Origin: Bugulina stolonifera
Taxonomy: Eukaryota > Bryozoa > Gymnolaemata > Cheilostomatida > Bugulidae
Assembly (NCBI GenBank): GCA_935421135.1
Contig: OW285188.1
Coordinates: 19,135,233 to 19,199,232 of the forward strand
DNA: 64,000 nucleotides
Direction of reading: 5' to 3'
Below, one piece after another: positions 42,701 through 51,041 of the stretch. The notes under the pieces were generated by a model, which saw nothing but the letters and a program-made list of their open reading frames with translations, had not been told where the DNA came from and made no database searches. The translations under genes and the position numbers were made by a program. Position 1 is the stretch's first letter, and every line of letters begins with the position of its first letter.

Positions 42701-44033
42701 CCATAACTAATACTATAGCTGACTAATCACTACAATCTAACACACTAGACAGCTCTGTATTGCCAAATCAAAACATGACCTACAGACAGGTCCATCTACT
42801 CCTGAATCACAACTAGTACTGCAGGTAACAGCTACCTGAGCTACATGTGTTGATGTACATTAATCGCAAATAACAGTACATGTCCCCTGGACTATGTAGT
42901 AGGAAAATATAAATATCACCAATATCAATAAACTGTCTGTTTGGGTGAAGTTTGAAACCCTAAATAAATTTTAGTTCAGTACGACTTGAAATCCAGTTTC
43001 TTTAACTTGGAACCAAAATGAAAAGAATGAACGTAGAGTGTCAGTGTTGAGATGATGCCATGTAGCAGAGGTGGGAGGTAGTGTGTGTTTAATGTGTCAC
43101 ATAGCAAATATAGACTCTATTATAATATTACATTATAGTGTGAGTTCACATAAGTTCAGTCTTTGTAGCAAATACAATGTACCCCACTAAATCACCAAAA
43201 TCAATAATGACAAACAACTGATAGTCTGCTACTAGATACACTATAAACTAGGAATATTAATACTCACCTGTGGAACAGGTTTTGTCATCTTCTTCAAAGC
43301 AGAGGCAGGTAATTGATTTGGAACCAACTTGCCTGCAGAGCCGCCCAGTTTCAGTTTTGTTAAAACATGGATCCTCCTTGCCGATAGCTGAACCCACATC
43401 CAGCAAAACTGGATTGGACTTTTCACAATCACAGTTCTGGTAAATGACTTCAGTGATATCCCCAGAGAATGACTGGGGCAGATTGAGCTCAGATCGTCGT
43501 GAGTTGCGAACTGACTGTGGCAAACCTCCGATATAGAGATCACTGTTGCGTGATGAAAGAGTGTATTCTAAACCATTCTGACAGTCACCAAAGCAAAGAT
43601 CTGCACCAAAATTAGGTTTCTGTAAATTAGTTCCACGATCTGTATCGATAGCAAGAATTAGTGCCATTCTTCTACGTTCTATTGATATCGACACTTGAGT
43701 ATTCTTTTCTATCTCAACATCTGTTCGTGTGAAAGTCGCTGGACCCTTTCTCTCGATATCCTCCCCAAATTGATATTCCAGCGACACTTTTCCATCTTTC
43801 AACTGGACCAACATGTAATCTGTTGGGTTGGGAAGTTTACCATCATCCATATATGCTAATAATCCGTTATCTTGATTGGAGTTAAAAGTCAGCGATAAAG
43901 TGGCCGGTTTATGAGGACAGAGATTCCATTTGCTGTACTTTGTCCAAGAGTTAGCAGTTCCATCATATTTGATAGCTTGGGTGCTGTAGCTGAGCACTAC
44001 GAACAACACTAAATTCCGGCACAGGAAGTTCAT
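7132..44033 (-). CDS. Giant neurexin-like receptor with six extra jellyroll modules and a cytoplasmic WD40 propeller
   Basis: Coding exons 5'-3': 43268-44033, 37718-37921, 36695-36861, 35960-36122, 35136-35264, 34729-34829, 33913-34020, 33379-33528, 32271-32401, 31551-31714, 30137-30361, 29531-29778, 29056-29272, 28557-28739, 28172-28279, 27680-27903, 26374-26500, 25728-25868, 25190-25367, 24681-24852, 23105-23258, 22577-22693, 21655-21834, 21164-21321, 20590-20764, 18773-18963, 18371-18502, 17777-18005, 17176-17462, 16670-16918, 16230-16434, 15705-15913, 15225-15342, 14395-14538, 13780-13883, 13487-13637, 13065-13217, 9542-12582, 9232-9396, 8886-9078, 8442-8698, 8008-8202, 7567-7662, 7132-7284. 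They give 3,653 residues with every phase matching. Order: signal peptide, LNS1, EGF, six LamG-like jellyrolls, LNS2-LNS3-EGF-LNS4-LNS5, Cys cluster, LNS-EGF-LNS-EGF-LNS, one membrane helix, Gly-rich region, WD40. Neurexins are surface adhesion receptors; this one is inferred to be type I. The least certain borders are the donors at 23105 and 32271. An internal start at 37991 is possible. Confidence 0.82.
9542..12582 (-). CDS. 3,041-bp exon: end of LNS5, LNS/EGF repeats, membrane helix, Gly-rich cytoplasmic region
   Basis: By far the longest exon, where neighbours are 100-290 bp. In order it encodes the last LNS5 strands (AGYQGCMASL), a cysteine cluster, an LNS domain, an RGD tripeptide at 11735-11743 in a linker, an EGF (CQNYGVCENDKCNC), an LNS, a second short EGF-like unit (GLCDCTYTGFTGDC), a last LNS, a Pro/Gly-rich stalk, one hydrophobic helix of about 23 residues (TLIAAIMGGLIFTSAIVF), a Gly/Tyr/Asn-rich cytoplasmic region of about 130 residues, then the first WD40 strands. 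Lack of introns across several domains suggests intron loss through a cDNA intermediate. Confidence 0.88.
13065..15913 (-). CDS. LNS4 and LNS5 exons of the neurexin-like receptor
   Basis: Six exons (15705-15913, 15225-15342, 14395-14538, 13780-13883, 13487-13637, 13065-13217). The first three make one LNS with TSYFDLSLGRNI, FENGNLKVAV and EWHTVNIRRRADDMKAWVDD. The next start a second LNS with KTRQRDALFLYQPG, LKNGNLQVRFNFGG, ISDNQWHILEIYRKG and GPMFIGG, which finishes in the 3-kb exon. These are the typical strand motifs of laminin-G/neurexin/sex-hormone-binding-globulin domains. Confidence 0.85.
13889..14000. repeat. ATGTAC microsatellite with an embedded duplicated 27-bp segment
   Basis: Alternating TACATGTA and TATATAC runs. 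A segment containing ATACACTGCAGATACATG occurs twice in tandem. It begins a few bases from the acceptor of exon 13780-13883. Confidence 0.8.
16081..16185. repeat. Degenerate about 18-bp tandem repeat (ACTATAATGATATCATAT)
   Basis: Five or so diverged units in the intron between exons 15705-15913 and 16230-16434. Confidence 0.6.
16230..16434 (-). CDS. EGF-like exon between LNS3 and LNS4
   Basis: Contains CDRNPCQNGAPCENRK and YCDCSGLPY, a six-cysteine EGF-like unit, between two pairs of LNS domains. This is the position it has in alpha-neurexin (LNS-LNS-EGF-LNS-LNS). The exon ends in phase 1. Confidence 0.85.
16670..18963 (-). CDS. LNS2 and LNS3 exons of the neurexin-like receptor
   Basis: Exons 18773-18963, 18371-18502 and 17777-18005 encode an LNS (YIRLFYIPKDFE, FDADDGNGLLWYNVDGD, LKSYLFLKDGDLWFGSQKG, FNIGGHRNVTK, FVGVIRDVKFNG). 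Exons 17176-17462 and 16670-16918 encode a second (VTFLENNTYI, TVEPRGLLLYTGSKYGRF, KFIFNTDEGKINVYYDD, IYLGGYTDYD, SGFIGCVSMLQ). For exon 18371-18502 the donor giving phase 0 (GTATGT) was chosen over two nearby GT sites that would break the frame. Confidence 0.85.
18964..20589 (-). other. 1.6-kb intron between module F and LNS2
   Basis: Separates the inserted jellyroll block from the neurexin-type LNS block. No exon or defined repeat seen. Confidence 0.5.
20590..22693 (-). CDS. Jellyroll module F (LamG-like) of the neurexin-like receptor
   Basis: Exons 22577-22693, 21655-21834, 21164-21321, 20590-20764. Core motifs are ERFQYIDMGTRLTCQ, SCTNGFTLRFTMKP, NVWYTIDLSWDDENGMTVYV and NSYARSEFVVDTFGLWD. 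These are the hallmarks of ConA/LamG-like jellyrolls, with a Cys..C-G-F-T-L-x-F-x-x-KP strand and a closing acidic-aromatic strand. Both module ends are phase 1. Confidence 0.8.
21412..21514. mobile_element. 99-bp TA-flanked foldback MITE
   Basis: Arms GCCTGGGCATCAGGCCTACT (21414 on) and the inverted GCCTGGGCACCAGACCTACT (21512 back) differ at few positions. TA flanks both ends; the loop is about 50 bases. It lies in the intron between modules' exons 21164-21321 and 21655-21834. Confidence 0.7.
22004..22036. repeat. Perfect 15-bp hairpin with a 3-nt loop
   Basis: AAACAGCATGGCCTC, then TAT, then the exact reverse complement. Intronic. Confidence 0.85.
22931..23064. repeat. Two 62-bp direct copies, each with an internal inverted repeat
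   Basis: Copies at 22931-22992 and 23003-23064 start TGTGTGCAATAAAGAT and contain TAATACAATA with TATTGTATTA. They lie just downstream of exon 23105-23258 in the transcript sense. Confidence 0.8.
23105..25868 (-). CDS. Jellyroll module E (LamG-like) of the neurexin-like receptor
   Basis: Exons 25728-25868, 25190-25367, 24681-24852, 23105-23258. Motifs: GNGQYVDLGEHSD, QCDHGFTMTFKIKPRKG, GWTLVDVSWTEEGGLQLYVN, RMYVGRAQNQ, FNGEIDELHFYRT. The 3' border at 23105 uses a weak donor (ATA then GTTATT). It is chosen because phase 1 is required by the next exon; the stronger GTGTAC site seven bases upstream would give a stop. Confidence 0.75.
23846..24182. repeat. 11-bp minisatellite GGTAACTAGTC, about 31 units
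   Basis: Strictly 11-bp periodic. Variation is almost confined to the first positions (GGTA, GGCA, AATA, AGTA). The palindrome ACTAGT is kept in nearly every unit. It lies in the intron between exons 23105-23258 and 24681-24852. Confidence 0.92.
26374..28739 (-). CDS. Jellyroll module D (LamG-like) of the neurexin-like receptor
   Basis: Exons 28557-28739, 28172-28279, 27680-27903, 26374-26500. Motifs: GSGYTVTFYVKPTAAM, VDVYYQNSKLHAEARLG, KWNYIIVAWSPVKGLLL, STYLIGGANSG, VQFDEMHIWQAFIRPG. Intron phases (1-1, 1-1, 1-0, 0-1) match module F exactly. Confidence 0.8.
29056..30361 (-). CDS. Jellyroll module C (LamG-like) of the neurexin-like receptor
   Basis: Exons 30137-30361, 29531-29778, 29056-29272. 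Motifs: EECYNNLEKCVHGVLVRGWF, MAYLNGELVITVNTL, KWTFLEISFHPKFGLSIYQD, KFVIGRSGN, STMIIDDLEIWYGDRDYV. The donor at 29531 is read as GACAGG then GTATGG, to leave phase 0 for the next exon. Confidence 0.8.
31551..34829 (-). CDS. Jellyroll module B (LamG-like) of the neurexin-like receptor
   Basis: Five exons (34729-34829, 33913-34020, 33379-33528, 32271-32401, 31551-31714). Motifs: SESYIDAGDVNNTC, CDFYISFWIMVED, VSILFRDSALVAVIY, HWYFVEVDRNI, STLWIDGVQVQTSRIG, SNLMIGKRNPGG, VFTIDQLDMLQGNRDYL. It is the most divided module. The donor at 32271 (GTTGAA) is weak but keeps phase. Confidence 0.78.
32001..32061. repeat. (GATT)n tetranucleotide microsatellite
   Basis: GATT units with interspersed GATC, intronic. 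Confidence 0.85.
35136..37921 (-). CDS. Jellyroll module A (LamG-like) of the neurexin-like receptor
   Basis: Exons 37718-37921, 36695-36861, 35960-36122, 35136-35264. Motifs: AEYILDFESQDNTYLVNNDG, CLGNLALCPLGYTISFWM, ITVFWRDNALHTRFRKPNG, DYWYHFAATWSDSQGLQVYL, SLTFSPRWMNQQ. It follows the first EGF directly if exon 43268-44056 is spliced to 37921 (phase 1 to phase 1). Confidence 0.8.
36510..36522. repeat. Poly(C) run of 13
   Basis: A homopolymer of 13 C followed by six A, in the intron between exons 35960-36122 and 36695-36861. Unusual in this AT-rich DNA and prone to length error in sequencing. Confidence 0.85.
36940..37020 (+). mobile_element. Candidate tRNA-derived SINE head in an intron
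   Basis: A box-B-like GGTTCAAGTCTCA at 36994-37006 is preceded about 40 bases upstream by GTGGTGTAGTATG, which resembles a degenerate box A. Spacing fits a tRNA-type pol III promoter. The body and 3' tail of the element are not obvious. Confidence 0.45.
37922..37991 (-). promoter_or_regulatory. Possible alternative first exon with signal peptide
   Basis: The bases upstream of the module A acceptor stay open in the same frame back to an ATG at 37989-37991 and would encode a hydrophobic leader, MHDCKLLLVHCVLVVILSLS, directly before AEYILDF. This looks like a secretion signal. It could be the start of a shorter receptor form lacking LNS1/EGF1, or a chance open frame in an intron end. Confidence 0.4.
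37992..43267 (-). other. Large first coding intron of the neurexin-like gene (5.3 kb)
   Basis: The longest interval in this gene. I found no exon with recognisable domain content or closing phases. It holds a pair of inverted GGTCA repeats at 41090-41123. It could house regulatory sequence or an internal promoter. Confidence 0.6.
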
Positions 44034-44056
44034 TTTGGTTCTATACGGTGAACCTC
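43268..44056 (-). CDS. First coding exon: signal peptide, neurexin LNS1 and EGF-like unit
   Basis: Coding begins at 44033 with signal peptide MNFLCRNLVLFVVLSYSTQA. Then follows an LNS with the neurexin LNS1 signature: WTKYSKWNLCPHKPATLSL, DNGLLAYMDDG, DYMLVQLKDGKVSLEYQFGE, SDLYIGGLPQSVRNS, SFSGDITEVIYQNC. A cysteine-rich EGF-like unit follows (DPCFNKTETGRLCRQ, ITCLCFEEDDKTC). The exon ends in phase 1 at a GTGAGT donor. An in-frame upstream ATG at 44102 is ignored because a good acceptor (TTTAG then GAGG) sits at 44057-44058, making 44034-44056 5' UTR. Confidence 0.85.
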
Positions 44057-44573
44057 CTAAATCAAATGTAAAGCCATATAAATATATAAATACAATAAAC
44101 AATACCGGGTTATAAAAATTAGAATCGATAACTAACTAACAGCATATCTTTAGTGCATTTGCACAAAATTGTCTAAGACAAGTTTAGTTAATTCACCAAC
44201 TGATCCTATTGTCTAATAAAATTGATAATACATGTATATACACAATTCACGGCACCTGCAGCTAACAGTACATTGGGTGAGATTTCTTATGACAAATTTG
44301 AGGCAGTCAGTAACTAGTAAACATAGGTATAGCCTTGTCAGATTAACCTGTGATTGATCAATTTCAATCATCATGACAGTCAATCACAATAACATTAACA
44401 ATAACTGCCGGATTCAATCCCATGTAAAAACTCAGTACACATAAAAGCATAGAACATCAGTATGAGTAATATGCATGTATTTAGTAAATTGAAATCTGAA
44501 TGTCTAACTCCAACTCAAACTAAACTCAACTCGCAAGTTGAACTGAGAAAAAAACATGTCTTAGTCGTCTTAC

Positions 44574-44650
44574 CTTAGTATTAGAGAGGGCACCCCTCTG
44601 GCTTTTAGTGATACTATCAGTACCTGATATAAGAACTTAAGTCTCTTCAA
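44574..44650 (-). other. Probable non-coding first exon (5' UTR) of the neurexin-like gene
   Basis: A strong donor (ACTAAG then GTAAGACG) lies at 44572-44573 with no open coding frame linked to it. Splicing to the acceptor at 44056 would join a 5' UTR to the coding exon. The upstream limit is unknown and 44650 is nominal. Confidence 0.35.
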
Positions 44651-46338
44651 ACTATCATTTCACAGGTGGAATTCTATGTCCTATTCTGTAGATAACTAAA
44701 AGTCAAACAAACTAGTGGTTCTCTTCTCCTTGGCAATCCACTAGCTAATGTGGTAGTGCTCTTTGTTGTTATCAAAGTTCCAAGCGTGCTACAAACTACG
44801 TGGTGATTGGCCGATCAATACACCCTTAGCTAATAGAATAGTACCATGACAAGTTATAGCCAATCATTCGAGAGATAAAGTTTTATGGCGCTTGTTATTA
44901 AAATTTTACTAGGTAGCTATGAAGCAAGCAAAATGTAAAATAATCTGTTTATACATATGTATATAATAATAAACATTATAAAGCCAAAATGCTGTACAAA
45001 GAGAAAGATTACAATGCAAACCAATTTGTCATGCAAAAAATCTGAGAGAGTTCCTAAACCTTTAGAATAGTGCTAATGTATATTATATCAAGTATTTGTG
45101 TTCTATGTAAAATTTTGGGACGGAGAAAATCTTGTAAGCTTACATATGGTCCACCATACTCATTATTATTTTATTTCACTTCTGTGCTTTCTGGTTATTA
45201 TTGCTGGCACAATGGACATACATTACATATATACATGTAGGTCCTATAGTCTACTTTTCTCACAGGAATTGTCCAAGACCAATCTATATGTGACCTTGTA
45301 AAGTTTTCTATTCTAAATGCATTAAAGAGAATTTGCTTACATGCAGAGCAGCAGTAGCATGTATAATGAATGGGCAGCTTAATTATCATAATTATTAGAT
45401 ATAATGGGCTGCTGTGCAGTTTCTGATAGGAATAGAGCACCTCTGCTAAATTACTATGTTAACAATTACTATTCATTAGTTAAGATATGTTGCAAGCAGT
45501 AAATAGAATCATTAGCATAGTCCATATTTGGTAAGGCTCTAGTTCAAGGGGCTACAGCTTTGTAACCTGATATTACTAGGCAAACATGCTGCAGGAGGTG
45601 AAAACTCCAATAGCATTGGTAAAATATGATTGCTTTGGGGAAAGACAACCCTTCCAATGCTGTATGTTGTACTAGAATGGGTTGGGTTTATTATCAGTAA
45701 TATATAATATTTATCTAAAATATAATATGGGATAGAAATAATATAATTGAGCGGTATATAGTATATTACTTTTCAAATAAACGTCCTCTGTAATGTCCTA
45801 GTAAAAAATACTATAATAAAATATATCATACATGTATAATTAAATAATAAAAACTAAATCCATTACTAGATCTACAGCACGGTTCAGCAGCAACTAGAAG
45901 GTTCAAATTTCGAATTATAAGTTTATAGAATAACATAGCTACACAATGTGTATGATCAGGGGATGCTCTATCATTGCTACCAACTAGTAACCAATATAAA
46001 CATCACATCTAAAACAATTAAAAATATAACCATTTCCGGCTAGTCAATCACAGTTGTCATAGATGCTATTAGCATTAAGTAAATATTCACCATTCATGCC
46101 GATCATATAGTAATTGTTTTATAAATATATTAGCTTTAAAAAAACTGATTCAACATTGTAATCACCATACTCATGGTTACTATGGCAACGCTTGCATTAT
46201 CACAATGTATCCAAGAGTCCTTAGTAACCATGGGTACATATTATTATTACTTGCTTCTAACCAGTCAAAGACCATAAAATGTGATGTAACATAATGCTTT
46301 GTCAAGAGTCTAATTAGTAATGGACATTTTACATGTCG
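44651..46338. other. Intergenic region upstream of the neurexin-like gene
   Basis: Lies between the stop of the pseudokinase gene (46339) and the probable first exon. An ATTGG/CCAAT pair is seen around 44805-44875, plausible promoter material. It is otherwise AT-rich with no recognised gene. Confidence 0.5.
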
Positions 46339-49300
46339 TTAGTTTTTAACTGAGTCCACTTTCGAAGATTCCTGTTTTATGTTGTCTAGTCGCTGGACAA
46401 GGTCAGAAAACTCAACAGCAGGGAAGGTAATCTCATCAGAGAGTTGATGGAGGTGATGACCAACGTCCAGCCATGGATGACTCACCACTTCCTCAGCATC
46501 AGGCCGATTTCTAAAAATAGCACCAAAATATTACTATATTCAATAATACAACATTTATAAAGATACAAGTACAAGTACATGTACATGCAAATAATTGCAA
46601 CTGACACTGGTTTGTACTTTCTATTAGGTAGTTATCACAGTGTAGCCTGGCATACATAGACGGCCATAGTATGAACAAGGTTCCCCTGTGCATATTATTA
46701 TATTGGGTTTTACAACCTAAAATCAAACTTATGAACCACCGTAATAATATCATCACAGATAAACAAGACATATAGAGTAAATATACAATGTAGCTGGGTA
46801 GCGAAAAACAACATGCATCATTGATAATCATATTAACATGAACAAAGTATAGATCATAATACCAGCAGGTAGAATGAAACTTCATATCAATTTCAAATGA
46901 AAAGTGAGTTATACTGTACTTGTATTTCACTTACATTAAGTTATGACTAATAAATACATGTATGTAGTGTAGGCTTGTAGGTAAAGACTAAAGAATAACT
47001 CACATTCATACAGAAAAGTAACACCTATTCATGAATTTCACTTTGAACTTAACCAAAAGAAATAAAGACTTATAAAACCTCAGACTTGTGAAAGCTATGT
47101 TGAGTTTTTACAAGTTTATTATAGCTTTGTATCTTTGCTTTCCTCCTGGTCAGAGTTTAGGAAAGCAGCTTATATTCATAATTGGGAGCATAACTCCCTC
47201 CACTTTGATATCTACTAAACTATATACTACAGTCATGTAGACCCTAGAATCCTAGATGTACATGTCCAATGCTAGTTTTGACCTGATATTAGGTAAATTC
47301 CAGTATTATGCAACAACAGCTGACAGGTTGCTTCAGGAGTAGCTGTAGGTAAATACTTGCATACTTTAGTCAGGTATGTAAACTATTGGTTATATGAATA
47401 GATACTAGTATGTCAATTGACATTTACCTATCATATTCCATGACGATTAGGTTATTATCATGTATATAATATAGAGTATGAAGGCGTGAGTCATGGGCGG
47501 TAACAGATGAACTCTGAGAGTTCCACAAGTTTCTATTGTAAACACATAAATGTTTAATCGTTCTAAAACATCACTATAATAAACATCTCTAGAGGGATGG
47601 AAAATCAATATCATTATAATTTTGGAAGTTTTACTCTAAGCATGTACATGCGCTTATATCAGTATTACATAGGTACATGTACTTGAACCAGTATTACATA
47701 GGTATATTACTAACCCCTTATTACAACAACATGTGATTCAAACTGATAAATATTTACTTTATTCAAGGCTGTCTGCAGTTTTGATTCGTAATAATATAGC
47801 ATATTTAACTCAATGCGCTCAAGGGAAATAGAGTGCATAAAAAACAATGACTTTATTCATAATTTAAATACCTGTGTGGAATTATCAATGATTTCAAACA
47901 ATTGGCAGTGTTAGAAATGTAACTTTATACAATTTTACCACAGAATTTGCTCACTCTTTTATGCCTTGTGCATTACCTTATTATTACTACCACACTTGGT
48001 CACAGCATTATGAATATGAATTGTCTACTCTTGGATTCATTGTTGAACCTCGGAGCAGGTGCTCTAATATACTGTGTACATGTCTAACAGGTGCCCTGAT
48101 GATGGCATACTCACCCAGGTACTCTCTTGAGACAGGTATATATAAACTTGTGGGCATTCTGAGAGGAGTTGGGGTGTACACTGGATATCCTGAATCTAAG
48201 ATATTGAATCCTACTAATGGTCTCTTCATCCGTCATTCCATGGAATGGTGACTTTCCGCTCAATCTAGAACGGCAGTAGTAGTAGTAGCAGTAGTAGTAA
48301 TAGTATCAGTAGTAACAGTAGCAGTAACAGTATTAGTCATCAGTAGAGCTTACGGTTTTAGTAGTTATAATAGTGGTGGCAGTAGATAAAAAGTTGCAGT
48401 AATAGTAGGCCAACGGGATGAACAAAATAGATTTATATTTATATTTATATTAGATTTATAATGTACAAAGTATTACATAATATGCACAAATATTTACAAA
48501 TATGAGTTTGTTAATAGTACACTATAACCCAGTTAGGAGACACATTTAAGGAACACATACAGATTTAGTATATTAAACATTTGATCACAGATGTTTCTGG
48601 TTCACTACACCAACACCAATCCAGTTAAACTTAATCCAACTAGAAACATTTGTATAGAATTTTCCAATACCAGGTTACATACTATATACTTACAATACCA
48701 GGATACATATTATATACTTACAATACCAGGATACATACTATATACTTACAGTATAAGTGCACAGAGACCCACACCCCAGATATCTACAGTCTTTGATACT
48801 CCCTCATTCATCACCACCTCTGGAGCTGAAAAAACAGAGAGTCATAAGCTACCAATTATAATGTGGAGTTGTCTTCTCCCAGCTGGGAGAAGACAACTTC
48901 ACATTGTAATCAACAGCTCATGACCACCCTGGTTATACAAGGAAGTAATATTATAACAGGAAATAGTTGATTTGAGCCATCTACATTTTGTAAGAATTAT
49001 TTCCTTTTAAAACTACAGAGAAGACAAATCTAAATTATATTAAATTTACTTGCTACAGTCTCATTCTGTACTAAAGATAATGTGGTGCTATTCTACGTGT
49101 ACATGACTATATACAAAAGTGAAACAGTATTTCCAATATATGGTTTATAACTCCAAACTCACAGCTCCATTGAGACCACATTGGGTTCTATCTTATTAAT
49201 TAAGACAAGGGGTAGGAAACCATAACTGTAGCACTTCATTATACACATGCAATAAGAAGAGGTATGACATACAACATGTAGCTCAGCTTACCCAAGAACT

Positions 49301-51041
49301 CTGTGTAGATTGAGGAGACGATGTCCGGCGACCCGCCTTTCCTAGCCTGAGAGAAGTCTGTTAGCACTACTCTTTGACCATGAAGTGAAGACAGTACCAT
49401 GTTGCAGGGATGGACAACTCCGTGTGTGATATCATGGTAGTGGAGGTATCCCACTGCATTGCACAGCTGAATCATAGCATCTGTCACGAATCCTAGAACA
49501 TTAAAATTAAAATTTTACAGATAAAGAATAGATCATCGTTATGAAAAACAGTTTTAATGGTGTATCCAATTATTTTAATTATACATGTAGATCATATATG
49601 TGTACCCAGCTAAATAACAAAATCTTCTTACATAAATGTATTTACTATGCATGTAACTGACTATGTGACTGTTTTGCCTATCTAAATATAAAAATTGGCT
49701 AACAATGTCGGACTTAGACGGATTTATATATTTATAACATACTCTCTGTGTAGGTAGCCTTGCGTGCCAGCCTATGAAGTACTGTTTCACTGCTGAGGTC
49801 ATGGAAGATGAGGGTATACTGTGTTGGCTGTTCGTACAGGTCATACAGTCTCTGTATATGATTGTGATGTAGACACTTGAGTATGTCGAGTTCCTTAGAA
49901 GTCGCTGCCGTATGACCTCTGTATGCTGCTAGGTATTCATGTTTAGTATCCTTTCTACTACACTTGTACAGCGGCCCATTGCTATACCTGCAGATAACAG
50001 AATATTCTAGAATGGAAATACAATATGTAGCTGAGATGCTGACCAGTGTTAGTAGATAGGATAATTGTGAAAATAATATAGGAATTCTTCATGAAAAGGT
50101 GTTTTAAAAGTTATGTGAAATGAAAAAGTAAACTCAGGACCATTAGGAGGTTACTTGCATACCACTTAGCTTTGTTCTACACATGTTGTAATAAAGAAAT
50201 CATATGATATCATATTGGCTTTTTCACAATGATGTTACTACATACAGATACAATACAATAAAATACTAGTCAAGTCACCCAATTATTATAATGCAGTACA
50301 TCACCAATGCTATGTTGTTGGAGTTATCCTGCCTTCAAATGGGAGGAAACAAATCTAACTGCATCCCTTTTAAGCTAAACTCAAAAGATGATAGCAATGG
50401 GGATAATTACTTTTAATTATAAATCAAGAACAATATAATAATATATAATAATATATAATATAAAAATTCCCTTGTAGTATAATATTGCTAATCTCAAATT
50501 GAAGGTAAGATGACTCCGAAATACGTAGTAATAAATTTTTGCCTTGTATGAGTTATTGCTAAGCATCTTTGAGCAAGTTAAATTTTGTTATTTATAGAAA
50601 CTCGCGAAAAACCAATTCCCCTTTTCATACGTGGAGAGGTACATGTATGCCTAAACAGACCATGACACGATGTATATTTTCAGGCGTTTTGCTAAAGTTC
50701 ACAGGCAATTTTCTAAAACTTAGAACATTTTTACCTAAAATCCTCCAGTGATGCTTGACAATTTATTTATACCTAAGTGAGAGAAAACAAACCGACTGTA
50801 ATAAGCGAGACACACCTGTGTACTACTTCATCTGTGAATTTGTAGAGATCTTCTGCTCTGTCAGACTTGGCAGCGATTACATCTACGTTATCACAGACAG
50901 AGTTACGCCTACTCCTGAGACAGGAAGTTATATCTACCTCCATACCCAGGTCCGCTGATGCCGCTGCTCCTTTCACTGGAGGAGTTAAACTCAGACGCAC
51001 ACTTTGTTCCATGTCTGCTGTGTACACGATGTCCCCTGAGC
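46339..51041 (-). CDS. Second kinase fold (PK2), catalytically degenerate, with preceding linker
   Basis: Exons 50816-51041 (linker with a SCLRSRRNSVCDN basic/Ser stretch), 49743-49987 (N-lobe), 49292-49492, 48750-48825, 48115-48189, 46339-46510 (C-lobe). The glycine loop is reduced (SNGPLYKC). The VAIK lysine position reads LAAYRG. HRDxKPEN reads HGVVHPCN, so the catalytic Asp is gone. DFG reads DFS. APE is kept (LAPEVV), followed by VDIWGVGLCALIL and RPDAEEVVSHPWLDVG. The fold is kept but phosphotransfer is unlikely, so a binding role is inferred. The protein ends about 45 residues after the last helix. Confidence 0.85.

Noticed and set aside
43268..44056. LNS1/EGF exon as a separate small gene
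   Set aside because: It ends at a strong phase 1 donor and the next recognisable exon (37921) starts in phase 1 with the module expected after an EGF; kept as one gene, with the alternative start reported.
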